From: Rhipidocladum racemiflorum
Taxonomy: Eukaryota; Streptophyta; Magnoliopsida; Poales; Poaceae
NCBI GenBank assembly: GCA_036346355.1
Contig: CM070583.1
Location: 3,968,001 to 4,032,000, forward strand
Direction of reading: 5' to 3'
DNA: 64,000 bases
Shown here: in pieces, positions 1 to 10,769 of the stretch
Layout: the number at the start of each line of letters is the position of its first letter
Position numbering within the stretch: position 1 is the first letter of the stretch
Position numbers and translations under genes: made by a program
The notes under the pieces: generated by a model
What the model saw: only the letters and a program-made list of their open reading frames with translations
The model's database searches: none
What the model was told of the DNA's origin: nothing

Positions 1-89
1 AATTCGTCGTGTATTGATGCGTGCATCTCTAGGTCGCGTACGCTCTGGTGCTTGCATGGTTAGTGCTCCCCTTGTCCTTGTAGCGTCCA

Positions 90-469
90 TGGAATTGGAG
101 GAGGACCAGCGCGGCGTCCTGGCCGTGCCGGAGCAGGGCGACATGCTGACCTGCTCGGACTGCCTCTTCTTCTCCGCCGCAGCCGCGGTGATGTGCACCG
201 GCGGCATCGCCTGCCTGCTCGTGTACCGGTACTGCGTCCACGATGAGAGCCGTGCGGCCATCGCTCTCCTCGCCAGCGGCATCCTGCTCGTCGCCGGCGG
301 GTCCCTGGTACGTACTCCTCGCGCTCGCCGTCCGGTACACCTGCCCGCGGCTGCCGTGGCCGTCGGCAGAGGTGTACGCCCCGCCGGAGCCGTCGATCTC
401 GGTACCAACAGTTGTACACTCAAAAGTGTTCATTCTTTTGCTTCTTGCCTTCTCAGTGATGTAGATTAA
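90..469 (+). CDS. Possible small membrane protein, partial or single exon
   Basis: An open frame runs to a stop at 467-469; the methionine at 90 follows a C/T-rich leader and opens an acidic start (MELEEDQRG). The product then has two hydrophobic stretches, about residues 30-46 after this start and again around ALLASGILLVAGG, so a two-helix membrane protein is plausible. At about 306 the next frame reads on as another hydrophobic stretch (WYVLLALAVRY), and the sequence there (CCTG/GTACGT) also resembles a splice donor, so either a one-base shift or an intron could make the downstream part of the stated frame wrong. GC content is far above the flanking DNA, as in grass coding exons. I do not recognise the family. 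An upstream in-frame methionine at 14 exists but has no support. Treat this as an uncertain gene at the window edge. Confidence 0.4.
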
Positions 470-580
470 CAGTTCTTACCTCCTCAGAGATTATCCAAAG
501 CATGTTTGCGTAATGCGTAATCAAGAGGAACCAGTGAGTGATGTTACAGAGCACGATCTGATGTCTTGTCCTGATCACCA

Positions 581-756
581 CTCAGAAACCTGTTTTTTTT
601 TTTCGAAATAATAGCAGGAGCTCTGCCGATTCATTAAGAAGAAAGTGCAATACAAAAAGTCCCCTCGACCAAACAAAAGACAACAGTCAATGGGAGAACC
701 GAAGAAGAGCAGCCCTATATAGGCCCCTAACAACACAACCCTCAGAAACCTGTTTT
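581..756 (-). mobile_element. LINE-type 3' tail retroposon with 16-bp target duplication
   Basis: The 16 bases CTCAGAAACCTGTTTT occur at 581-596 and again at 741-756. Between them lies a segment opening with a T run, which is a poly(A) tail read on the minus strand. The minus-strand text before the tail (AATCGGCAGAGCTCCTGC) resembles the 3' ends of plant LINEs. Long direct repeats plus a poly(A) end are the marks of target-primed reverse transcription. The insert is only about 145 bp, so it is a 5'-truncated copy or a SINE using such a tail. Confidence 0.75.
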
Positions 757-879
757 GGTATCAAAATTTTAAAAGGCCTATGCTATGCTTGCACAACCCT
801 GCAGATGGATAGATGTGTTGCTGTTTGAGTCTGTATCTGACTTGGTGCTAGCACTATTGGCTCAGCTGAATACCATCTA

Positions 880-1114
880 CTCCCTCTGTCCCACAAAGAG
901 TGCATTTCTAGTGTTCAAATTTTGTCCCACAAAGAATGCATCTTTAGTCTGTAGGGCCCAGCTGTAAGTGTATGCATGCTCATTTAAGTGCTTGTGGAAA
1001 CCGAAGCACCACCATGCTTGTGTATGGAGTAATAAGGGGCACATTAGTCATTTACCTTGCACACTAATCTGTCTTAAAAATCCTAGAAATGCACTCTTTG
1101 TGGGACAGAGGGAG
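880..1114. mobile_element. Stowaway-type MITE
   Basis: A 235-bp unit begins CTCCCTCTGTCCCACAAAG and ends with its reverse complement; the inverted ends match over about 32 bases without a mismatch. It is flanked by TA on both sides (878-879 and 1115-1116), as for Tc1/mariner-type Stowaway elements. No coding capacity. Confidence 0.9.
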
Positions 1115-1369
1115 TATTGCCTTTTGATCATTGCGTTTCCTGAACTTGTGCATGGTTTTCTCTGAGGTGTGCGAGCCATTCATGCCAATAATTGGATCGC
1201 TGATCAGAGACTGATCTGATGGTCCTTGTCAGGACGATTCATCCGCCTAGGCAAATGCATTCAAGGCCCAAAAGTCAACAGGGTCACATGCCAGCATTGC
1301 AAGCTGTTTGCTGGGAGGAGGTTGCCAGGCTACCATCAGAGTTGGATAAGAGTCGGACAGATGGCCCAG

Positions 1370-1632
1370 TTTGTTTTAGCTTCTGGATTATGAGAGAAGC
1401 TGCTTCTGATTATGGGAGAATCAAGCCGAGCTAACTATAACTTCTAGGTTCCGAACCGAGCTGGCAAGAATCAGCAAGAATCTATGAGAATCAGGTTTCA
1501 GCCAGATTCTGATTCTATTCAGAAGACAGCTTCTGATTCTCAGAGAAGCTGTCCAGAATCCTCCCGTTCGGCAAATAATCCGTTTTTTTTTTAAAGCAGA
1601 AGCTGTCTAGAAGCTGAAACGAACGGGGCTAG
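1370..1632 (-). mobile_element. MITE of the AGCTTCT-rich family, copy 1
   Basis: A stretch rich in AGCTTCTGATT and AGAATC motifs ends in GAACGGGGC. The same sequence in opposite orientation lies at 16477-16745, sharing the ACGGATTATTTGCCGAA block next to one end and the CCGAACC/CTAGAAG block in the middle. It is therefore a dispersed non-autonomous element; the superfamily is probably hAT or similar, but no target duplication was fixed. Confidence 0.55.
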
Positions 1633-2023
1633 TGCCCAAGCCTCAGCTTTGTGTCCCAGCGAGCAACAGTAGCCCTGTTCCTTGACCAGCGGCTCCCATC
1701 TGATGTGTTGTTCCCCCCTGATTGCAGCATTTGGATGTTTATGTTTGCATGTTTCCCTTTATGTTTCGGCAATCTTATTTTCAACGTTACTGTTCGTGCT
1801 CGTGCAGGTGTCCTCACTTCGGCTCAAGAACTGGCAGAGACCAAAAAAGCATAGTGGAAAAAAATTCTTCAGAAAGCACAGGGAAAAGAAGCTAGATTTG
1901 GAACTGAGGGGAAACAAAAGAACATTGAGCAATGCATAGACATCATAGGTTTATGTTATATATGTCTCATCCAGTTACACGGAAAAGTCGACGAATTTGA
2001 GCACTTGGTATTACCAAAACTCA
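1633..2023. other. Intergenic DNA downstream of the LOL1-like gene
   Basis: No coding region, repeat or RNA gene was recognised here. It is the 3' flank of the minus-strand gene that follows. Confidence 0.4.
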
Positions 2024-2029
2024 TTTATT
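2024..2029 (-). terminator. Candidate polyadenylation signal of the LOL1-like gene
   Basis: AATAAA on the minus strand, about 186 bases past the stop codon of the LOL1-like gene, which is a usual 3' UTR length for plants. Chosen on sequence and position only. Confidence 0.4.
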
Positions 2030-2118
2030 CTGCGAGCTCGCCAGGTCCATCCAACGAAAAGGGAGATAAGAACAAAAAAATTTGCTTCACGAAGAACTCT
2101 ATACATGTGCACTCAAAG

Positions 2119-2232
2119 CATTCTTTTGAGAATCTGCCTTCAGAATTTTGTGGGATTTCAGTTGCTGGACTTCTGCATTCTTTTGAGAAGCTGCCTTCAG
2201 AATTTTGTGGGATTTCAGTTGCTGGACTTCTG
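2119..2232 (-). repeat. 57-bp tandem duplication spanning the LOL1-like stop codon
   Basis: Two adjacent 57-bp copies (2119-2175 and 2176-2232) differ at one base. The copy nearer the gene holds the last codons and the stop; the other lies in the 3' UTR and repeats the same codons and stop out of the translated part. Confidence 0.9.
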
Positions 2233-4579
2233 GTCTGCACCAGGTGAAGCCTGAAAGGATTCAAAAAGAACATTCTTCAAGCATGGTTCATATGAAATTC
2301 AGGTTGTAGTACAATAACGACTGCGATTAGGCAATGTTAATGCCATACGTAAAATCAAGTTCTCTGATTATTACCCCAACAGATGTCACAAAATTGCAGA
2401 CCGCGCATTTGACAGACCTTGCGCCATACTGGTACATAAGCAACATACGGCAGTTCCCGCAGTTTACATGTGCAACTTGATTCGCTGCCACCAAGAACAT
2501 GAGAATCATTTGTCATTCAGAGTGTTCAAGATTACTTGAGCACTCATCCTTTTAAATTCTGAGTAAGTGTGGAACTTCAGAAGTCAGGACTCAATGCTAA
2601 TGGGTATCTTTGTGAATCCTTCATTAATTCTAGGAGAGAAATTTTACGGTGGATTATACTTGTAACATAAAATGTGTAGTAGAAATCACATCTAACCGTT
2701 GATTTGTTAAGGGTGTTTCTACTGTTAAGGATATATTATCTCTTATAGTTATAGATAAGTCTCTGTTATAGATAGAGTCCTATTCATATTCCTTTCCCTC
2801 ATGTACTCTATATATTGTGGCCACAATATATAGAGTACATGAGGGAAAGGAATAGGAATAGGACTCTATCTATAACAGAGACTTATCTATAACTATAAGA
2901 GATAATATATCCTTAACATCTACTACTCTACTACTAGGTGTAGTATAAGTAAACTCTAGTTAATCTGATCTATTGGATCGAAAAGAATTAACTATTCATA
3001 TTCAATTTAGTGTACCGTAAAAGAGCTCTTCTAGGATATGTTTGCCAGAATTCTAGCAATTATAGAAGATATTCAACGAACTTTAGTAGATCTAGGATAT
3101 CATTGTCAAACCTTTTCTTCGTTTTCTGAATCATGACAAATGGATATTATACTGTCCAATTTTGATGAGTACGACTTCAGGATAAGCCAATTCTGTGATG
3201 TTAATTGTTATCGACTGATTGCTACAGTTTTCAGCCACAGAACATATTCTGTTCAGAAGGACGATTTTGCATACAGGAATCAAAACCACAGAATATGCCA
3301 TTTGCAGCTGAGGAAGAGGAGAACGAAAAGCTTTGGTTGATGTACCTTCCATAGCCAGGTTGACAGTGTGACAGCAAGAACATTGTACACTTGTCGCGCC
3401 ACGTATGTACATCAGAAGAGTGTGGCATCCTCCGCAAACCAGCTGCGCCATCTCAGTTCCTACACCAAATCCAGGTGGAAAAATCCTCAGAAAACAGCAT
3501 TTCATGACAACTTTCAGGAAATGCAAAGCTTCTTGAATTGGTTTAAGGCTAACAAGTTATCCCCTTTGATCTCTCTATATTACCGTGGAATCTGCAGCTC
3601 AATTTCTGTCCCGAAAAAAGGAGCACAAGACCTCCATTGTTTGTAAAGTTCAGAAGGTGTGAAGCACACACAGAGCAGATGCTACTTGTAGTTACAGTAG
3701 ATAGAGGAAAAATTGATAAAATGCCACTCCTAACAAGTGGCTTCGTTAAAAATACCACTCCGCTGTCGTTGACATATGGGACCATCTGTGTCTATGACAG
3801 TAGGGCAGAGTGGTATTTTAGCGATGCCACTTGTTGAAAGTGGCACATATGCGTGAATGGAATTGACCCTACTAGTACTAATCTTGCATAGATGGAACTC
3901 AACATTCAGATGCCACATTACGTAAAAATCCTCGAGAGGAAGATGAGTGATTCATGTGCATACCGGGAGCCGGCACGGCGGTCACGGTACTGCAAACTGC
4001 GCAGCATACCGACGTCGCGCCGGCTGGATACATGAGCAGATTGCGGCAACCGGAGCAGACAAGCTGGCTTTGCGCCCCTGAAAATTGCAGAAAAGAGGCA
4101 GCACTTCAGCAGCTGAATCTCACCCACCGATGACTGTCAGTTTTGTTTCAGAAATGCACTTTCATGCATTGCAATAGCAAAATCAGCAGAGAAACTTCTG
4201 TAGCTTAATTGAGCACGGTCTTGAGATTAATTTGTTCTGTCAGAACTTCCAAAAAAAAAATATGAGCAGAAGGTACTGGAGTTCTGAACCAGGAAATGGA
4301 ACAACTTCTCCAAGAGCTGCTTCGAAAATTATATATGAAAGTGCTGTATCTAGATTTTTAGTCTAAAAGAGTGAAGCATGGTAAACTTTATGGCATATAC
4401 ATCTTGATAAAGACTGAATTTGTGATATTCCTCTTAACACACAACATTTCTGGGTGACCAACCAAGATCAAAGAATGCCAAAAGTGGCTGTGTTCTTGCA
4501 GTACCCAGTTTGAAACCATACCATTGGGAGGTGTAAATGGCGCAGGAGGAGTTGGATAAGGGGCAAGGGGAACCGGCAT
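2215..4579 (-). CDS. LOL1-like: LSD1/LOL1-type zinc finger protein, five exons
   Basis: Coding exons, in gene order: 4579-4522, 4077-3964, 3459-3346, 2484-2375, 2250-2215. All junctions are GT-AG, and lengths 58+114+114+110+36 give 143 residues plus TGA. The protein starts with a proline-rich leader ([15 protein letters not shown]) and carries three LSD1-type fingers of the form CxxC-x(14)-CxxC: Cys27/30/45/48, Cys66/69/84/87 and Cys104/107/122/125, each with the LLMY core and a GA(T/R)SV turn. Finger exons correspond one to one with fingers. From memory, order, length and linkers match Arabidopsis LOL1 rather than LSD1 itself; that family acts in nuclei/cytosol on programmed cell death and defence through protein contacts. 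Those roles are known for relatives, not shown here. The start is the only ATG opening this leader; 5' UTR exons upstream are possible (a CAG acceptor-like site near 4615). Two introns hold MITEs, one with a nested LTR-end palindrome. Confidence 0.93.
2634..3028 (+). mobile_element. MITE in LOL1-like intron, copy 1 (interrupted)
   Basis: The unit opens GAGAAATTTTACGGTGG and closes GTACCGTAAAAGAGCTC, so the ends form an imperfect inverted repeat around TTTTACGGT. Two other copies are in this window: 22617-22805 (same orientation) and 18183-18382 (opposite). The copies share AGTAGAAATCACATCTAAC and AAACTCTAGTTAATCTGAT blocks. This copy is about 200 bp longer because of the palindrome at 2723-2918. 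Confidence 0.75.
2723..2918. mobile_element. 196-bp palindrome with LTR-like ends and 5-bp target duplication
   Basis: Two 98-base arms (2723-2820 and 2821-2918) are reverse complements with one mismatch, meeting at GTGGCCAC without a spacer. The unit begins TGTTAAGG and ends CCTTAACA, and TCTAC stands on both sides (2718-2722, 2919-2923). TG...CA ends and a 5-bp duplication are what an LTR-retrotransposon integrase leaves, and the arm (TTTCCCTCATGTACTC, TATATA) reads like a copia U3. It sits inside a MITE whose other copies lack it. Confidence 0.8.
3722..3845. mobile_element. Fold-back MITE in LOL1-like intron
   Basis: The first and last roughly 40 bases are inverted repeats (TGCCACT..AACAAGTGGC..TACCACTC against its complement). 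It lies between finger exons 1 and 2 of the LOL1-like gene. The duplicated target could not be fixed. Confidence 0.65.
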
Positions 4580-4599
4580 TGCCGTGCCGGCTGCCTTAG

Positions 4600-5658
4600 C
4601 CGACGACGTTGTTACCTGTAGAGACTTCGCTGATTCTGACGGCAATCAGGCAACTAAAAAACAGCTTTCCTTCCCCTACATGAAACCCTGCAGAAAGTGC
4701 AGGAGATGCTGATGAGGGAGCTAGAAAGACCCCAGTTTTACAGAAACTTGTGAAAGTTCCAACGGAAATGTTGGAGCATCACTTCACTTGCAACAAGCAA
4801 CCTCAGGATTCTTTAGACAACAGAAAATCTCTTCTTAAATGCACATCTGTAGGAAATCTTTCACCTCCTTATTTGAAACTAACATCAAATTTGATGTTTA
4901 ATTTCTATTTACCAAAACACCATAAAAGAACCAGTTCATAGTTTCATCAGCGAACATACAGCTAGGCAAATAGCTATCTGAGTTTTGTTTGTTCTAAACT
5001 TAGATTACCAACCAAACATACATGATTTTTTTTACTATTTTGGAGAACTTAACCATAGCACTCGGGATTTTCATGGCCATCCACATGATGAGAACTATTT
5101 GCCATTGTTGTCATAATAGAAGATGAGCAAGGACAAAGCCAGGATAAGGTAGGAGATAAAAAAAGCCACAGCTAATCTATTGACCGAACAAAAAAAAATG
5201 CTTGCCATCTCCAGTAGATAACAGGTAAAAAATCATCCACAAGACCAGAGGAAGGCAAAGAAAAGTTAGAACTTAAAAAGGAGATATCAACCATTCTAGA
5301 ACACATCGAAATTAAGGGCAAGGGGAACAAACGAATAAGGAAGACTAGGAAGAGAAGTAGCACCTAACAACAATGCTTATGAGGCTCAATCCTACGATTA
5401 ACTGCTGCATGAATAAGAGCAGTTCATTAGTTAGTACATCCCTCTCTCTCTCTCTCTCTCAAGGTGCGATAGAGGTTGACAAATTTATAGGGGAGAAGAA
5501 AAAAAAGGAGCGCATATGCTGGGTGGCCAAAAAGTTACCCAAAAGCTTCTCATGGCTTACAAGGACTTATCTCTTGTTGCTCAAAGAAAATTTTGTGTAT
5601 GAATTTTCTCCCAAGTTATCTATCATATTTCATCTGCAATATACATTTTTCTAGAAAA
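4600..5658. other. 5' flank of the LOL1-like gene
   Basis: This about 1-kb stretch must contain the promoter and any 5' UTR exons of the minus-strand gene. A (CT)9 tract at 5442-5461 would read as GA repeats in the gene's sense and could be leader sequence. No TATA box could be picked with confidence and no other gene is visible. Confidence 0.35.
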
Positions 5659-5806
5659 GCGGCAACTCAAGTCATTAGATTTCGAAATTTCTTTTTATGA
5701 TAGTAAATTTAACAGCAATATGAATAGTATATGCGGCTACTCAAGTCATTAGATTTCGAAATTTCTTTTTATGATGGCAAATTTAACAGCAATATGAATA
5801 GTATAT
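5659..5806. repeat. 74-bp tandem duplication
   Basis: GCGGCAACTCAAGTCATTAG starts one unit at 5659 and a near-identical one starts at 5733; the two differ at only a few bases. No coding sense. Confidence 0.9.
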
Positions 5807-5873
5807 AAACTATTGATGCTTCATGAGATGGAAAGTGCACATTTTCGAAGCAAACAAGGAGCTGACAGACTTA

Positions 5874-6433
5874 GGACATGTACAATAGTGTGATGTCAAC
5901 CGTCTATAGTTTTTTCATGTAAGATTTTTGCTGGAAGAGAGAGAAAGAGGGGAGGGAGTGTATTGAAGAAATAACCATATAGATAGCACAAAACATCAAG
6001 AGGGAGACTAGGGAACGGTATACCGTTCCAACGGTATAACCGTGAAACTTATGAAACTTATCAGTTTCAGTGCTGGTTTCATGATTTTCAGTATTTAGTT
6101 TCATCAGTTTCATGTTTCATCAGTTTTTAGTGCTAAGTTTCATAAGTTTCAGTGTAAAAATTCATGAGTTTCATGAGCTTCAGAGGTATACCGTTCCTAC
6201 AGTATACCGTAGGTTAGTTTTTCTGAAACATCAATGCATGAATTATTGTCGATAACAAATACTTTTTTATACCATAATTAAAAGATTGTGGGATCTTATA
6301 AAGACAACCTTAAAATACTATCTATTGTACCTTAAAATACTATCTATTATCGAAGTTGTCTTAAGTTTTGTATTTACATAATATAAAAAAAAATATAGAC
6401 ATCAGCTGCCTCTACTATTGTACATGCTCTGAA
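5874..6433. mobile_element. Harbinger/Tourist-like MITE with inner inverted repeat
   Basis: The left end GGACATGTACAATAGT and the right end ACTATTGTACATGCTC are inverted repeats. Inside, around 6013-6210, GGTATACCGTTCC-type motifs face each other across a block of GTTTCAT/TTTCAG repeats, which looks like a second, nested element. A TTA precedes the left end, but a matching right flank was not found. Confidence 0.55.
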
Positions 6434-7386
6434 TGATTTAATCCATTAAATCGGTAATCATAGGTGCATTAAGATCTATGGAGTATTATCATGTTTGTAG
6501 AGCCTAGCAGCCGTCCTCAACTTGCCCTCCCCGAATATGCTAGTCATCAATGCTGTAATCATCTCCCTAAAAGTCGATACCTCGGAGCATATTTCAATCA
6601 ACAGGATAATATATATCATAAAGAGTATGTTCAGTTTGAAGCTAATTTTACTATAACTAAACTTAGAAAAGTGTGATTTATCATCTTTTTTGTGGCAACA
6701 AAATTTAGCGCTTTAAGTATGGCAAAGTTTGGTAAAAAAACTGAGTCTATAACGTGTGGGATATATGGCTAAGAAAGTATGATAAGCTATAGTTACAACA
6801 AAAATCTATAATAAATTTAAATATAAACATGATAAAGTTAGTTTTAAACCAAATATGCCATCATCAATCCATTGCGTGTTCGGTTCATGGTTTCCAAGTC
6901 TTGACAAGAAAAAATAAGCGATGACATAAAGGGAGGATAGAAGTGGGTTGTATTTGCACATTGATTGATGTACCAACACGTTTCAGATCTCCTACGGTTG
7001 TGAAGTTATGACATCTACCATCCGTTTCACCCAAATTCTCCATCAAATGAATCAGAACTCAAAATAAACTTACGAAGAAGGATAATAATCTCACGATTTA
7101 ACCTGAGCAACTCATCATTCTAATATTCTATTCTACTAAAAAAAATACGATGACTATAATTTTTTTTAGATAATAAAAGAATAAAGAGAATGGCTAAGTA
7201 ACACTCGAGTGTTTTTTTGGTTTGTGAACACTCAACTTGGGGGCCTATAAAGAGGAGGGTGGTGGGGAGAGATGGCAAATTGATTGGATCAATGGAGATC
7301 CAAAGGCTACAAATTTGAGTGCTCACAAACTAAGAAAACACTCAGGTACTCCCTAGACACCCCCAAGAATAAATTAGACTTCTGGC
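6434..7386. other. AT-rich intergenic DNA
   Basis: Nothing recognisable: no gene, no clear repeat ends. Confidence 0.4.
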
Positions 7387-7700
7387 CAGGGTTTCAAAAA
7401 TCGTCGAAATTCGTTGAAAATCGACCGTACCGCTAGGGTTCGACATCAAAAATCGGTGAAAATCGGTCGATTTTCGTCAAAAATCGTCGAAAATCGCTAC
7501 CAAAAGTCGACCGCACAAAAAGTTCAACATGGTTGTCGATTTTCCATCGAAATCGTCGATTTTCGACGATTTTTGAATTTTTTTCAAAAAAAATCTGGTT
7601 TTTAAGTTTATGCGATTTTTACGATTTTCGGTTCGATTTTTATGATTATCAAATTTCACTGTTCATTCGAAAAATCGGCAAAACGAAAAGGTGAACCCTG
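7387..7700. mobile_element. hAT-type MITE, CAGGGT end group
   Basis: Ends CAGGGTTTC and GTGAACCCTG are inverted. Flanks CTTCTGGC (7379-7386) and CTTCTGAC (7701-7708) give an 8-bp duplication with one difference. The inside is made of AAAATCG and TCGATTTTCG motifs in both senses. Confidence 0.75.
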
Positions 7701-8013
7701 CTTCTGACCACCCAACGATGACTGTACATAATAAGGCAGTAGTACTACACGTCTGCGGTGTAGGAAATAGCGGCTGAGGAGATGCCACGTGCACACCAGA
7801 CAAAGTCAGGAGGGTCGTACGCAAAATCCTGGGGCCACACACGTGGTCACACAGTAAAAGTGACGCACTGTGCAGAGCATTAGACTGACCATGCGAACCT
7901 GTCCGTGTATGGTACTAACTTCCATAATACAGTGCTAATGCCTAATGCCATGTATCATAGTGAAGCGGACTAACTGAGGGCCCTTGACAGTTGACACTAT
8001 CTGTCATTTTGGA

Positions 8014-8239
8014 CATCGACACGGTCTTCAAAACACAACTTTGATCGCTAATTTTTATTATAATATATTTATAAAACCCAACAAAATTATAATATTACGA
8101 AAGTACTTCTCGAGACAAGTCTACACATATAATTTTTATGTATCCAATTTAAATATTTAAAAATATATTGTTAGTTAAAGTTTTAGAAGTTTGACCATTA
8201 CTATGTTCAAAACGACATGTATTACTAAACCGAAGGGAG
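8014..8239 (+). mobile_element. Stowaway-like MITE, left partner of an inverted pair
   Basis: Ends in CCGAAGGGAG followed by TA. Inner blocks (TATTATAATATATTTATAAAACCC, TCCAATTTAAATATTTAAAAAT) recur reversed at 8318-8520 and again at 28005-28212. Left end not fixed. Confidence 0.5.
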
Positions 8240-8317
8240 TATCCAACGTTGAATTTGATAATTAATGCTCCTTCAGCTATAAATATATATACGTTGTTTT
8301 GGAATACGTACTATAGT

Positions 8318-8520
8318 TAAATTTTGATACTTTAATTACTAATTTATTTTTAAATATTTAAATTGGATACAATATTTAGATTGGATGCACAAAAATCGCA
8401 TGTATAAATTTGTCTCAAAAATTAGTTTCATAGTATTATAATTTTATTGGGCTTTATAAACATACTACAGTATAAATTAGTAATCAAAGTAACGTTTTAG
8501 GGATCGTGTCGATGTCTAAA
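8318..8520 (-). mobile_element. Stowaway-like MITE, right partner of an inverted pair
   Basis: Reverse-oriented copy of the unit at 8014-8239, sharing AATATTTAAATTGGATAC and TATTATAATTTTATTGGG blocks. The pair could fold into a long imperfect hairpin if transcribed. Confidence 0.5.
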
Positions 8521-8539
8521 AACAATATGTATTTGTGAT

Positions 8540-9046
8540 CGGCGAGAATCAGTACCATAATGCCTAGTTAGGCGTAATAGAAAAATATGTAGTATTATGA
8601 TAATACTTTCAGCAATCATTTGGAAACCACATCTAAGATAGTGAAAAGGACATTCTAAAAAATGATTTGGAAGTACTTCAATCTCCTAAAACCACGTAAG
8701 AAATGCATGACAACCTACCCATACATGCTGCTTATTGCCAATCATAATTTTCTGGCTAAACAACATATATGCCAACTAAGCTACAAGATATTTAAGCTCT
8801 ATTTGGAAATGTGCTTAGTTTCACGCGTAAACCCTTGCAAACTCAAAGGCACTACTAAAACATCACATCTATTGGTCCACCATGGCTAGGTGACAAAGAT
8901 ATATGTATCAATATTGTTCTCAGTATTAGTCATTCAAAACACCTAGGTTTTTTTAGATGCACATATATACCTGAAGTATTATTAGCACATAATATACTTA
9001 TACTAATGCCGCCTGAGAATGCTGCTCCCTTAGGCCAGCTACGTCA
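8540..9046. other. AT-rich intergenic DNA
   Basis: No gene or repeat seen. Confidence 0.35.
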
Positions 9047-9680
9047 GTGCCATCGCGGTTAGGCCATCCGAAAAATTCAAAATTACTTCGAGGTACTTCC
9101 TCCTATTATTTTGCAAAAAAAAGACCATGTGGTTCGACGTATTCGCGAAGGGGACCTCGTAAACCAAAATTACAAATAGTCTCTTCCACCGTTTTTTTTT
9201 TCAATAAGGATTCCAACAAAAAATTAGACCAGATTTGGTTAGCAAATTCGATGACGGCTCATAGCGAGTCAATTTTTTTTAAAAAAAATTCACCGCCTTT
9301 TTCCCCAAAAGAGATTAAAAAAAATCCAAACTAGATTTGGTTACCCAAATCGTTGATGTCTCGTAGCAAGCCAATTTTTTTTTTTTAAAAAAAAAAAACT
9401 CGCCGGCTACTAGCAAGCCATTTTTTTAAAAAAAAATGGGAACAAGTCCTCCAATAGTTTTTTTAACGCAAAGTCGCCGATGGCTCCTAGCCAACTAATT
9501 TTTTACAAAACACCACCGAGGAAACCAAAATTAAATATTTTTATAGAAAAAATCAGGCTAAATTTTTTCAATGACATAGCTTGGCCTAGTCTACTACACA
9601 TAGAAAAGAGGAGGCAGGCCAATGGTTGGTTGAACATTCTAGTTAGGACCAAATTAACTATGTTGCATGGTAGATAGTAC
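9047..9680. repeat. Degenerate repeats with T-run/A-run dyads
   Basis: Three T(n)A(n) dyads (about 9272-9288, 9376-9398, 9422-9436) each follow a (C)TAGCAAGCCA-like motif, and GATGGCTC(C/A)TAGC and ACCAAAATTA recur. The open frames here are translations of these tracts and not genes. Origin unknown; parts resemble the opening of the Helitrons at 24910 and 46830. Confidence 0.45.
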
Positions 9681-10581
9681 TGCTGCTTGTGTCCATATGT
9701 CCATTTTGCTGTGGTAACAGAGACAAACAGAAGCCATCATTTTTTTAGCCTCCGGCAAACTTTTTATAACTTTGCTCTTCTTTCAAACATAATTGCAAAA
9801 ATAGCTCTCTCGCCGATCGCGAAAGCCCCGACAGAAGCTCGGAAGGAGTACCTACCGAGCAATCGAGCATTGCTACCTTGGTGCATTAATGAAACTAATT
9901 TAATTAAGCAAAAGGTATTAATTAAGTGATTAATCAAGAAATTAATTAAATAATTGATTGATTAATTAAAGTGAATAATTAATGATACAATTCTTGTCGA
10001 GAAATGGTACCTCGGTAGGAACTTGTAGCGGCTCTAGCGTGGTAGGTGACATGTCAACGCTTCTATAGTTAAGAAGAGGATTATTTTTATAATTATGTTT
10101 CGTCAGTGGGCTAGAAAAAGTTTGCGTTCAGACAAAAAGGTTGTATACAATGAGTTGTACTTTTGACTTACCGCACTTTCCCATTGGTTAATCCCCGTCA
10201 TCTCTTGGGCTCCACACATACAAACAACTCCTCTGTCTTTATACATCACCTGTCCATCGTGAAATCATAATCTTATCCTCCTTCGCACCACCCGGAAAAA
10301 TGCAAAAGGAGAGAGAGAGAGAGAGAGAGAGAGAGCAAAACAATGGAACAGCGCTGCTAGCAATGGGATACAACGCTTCCAAGGAAATGCTTGTATTCCT
10401 TCCGTATGGATTTGATACCTCGGCCCAACCCAAAAAGTAGTGTGATAATGCGAGTTTAATATGCATGGATAGAATCCATTAATGAGGGTTTTATATATGT
10501 AATTCATTTCATAAAAGGGTAATCCTAGCTTGGTTAGCATATATCGATGGCACAATTTTTGCTTGGGAACATAGATATAGC
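9681..10581. other. Intergenic DNA with TTAATTAA-rich and GA-repeat tracts
   Basis: Around 9895-9985 the sequence is dominated by TTAATTAA/GATTAATTAA motifs. A (GA) tract lies at about 10309-10335. No gene is supported. Confidence 0.4.
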
Positions 10582-10769
10582 TAGGGGTGGGCATAAAAAG
10601 CCGAAACCGAAAAATTGAACCAAACTGATCTGAATTAACCAATTATTGTGGTTTTTTTGGTTTTTGGGTTTCAATTCAGTTTTCATTTCCCTGTTGTTCG
10701 ATTTTCGGCTGCCGGTTCGATTTTCAACTCACATTAACCGAAAAGCTGAACAAGCTGAATAAGTGGACA

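Noticed and set aside
8014..8520. Precursor microRNA from the inverted MITE pair
   Set aside because: Arms are long and imperfect as for inverted MITE neighbours; nothing marks a microRNA duplex without small-RNA data.
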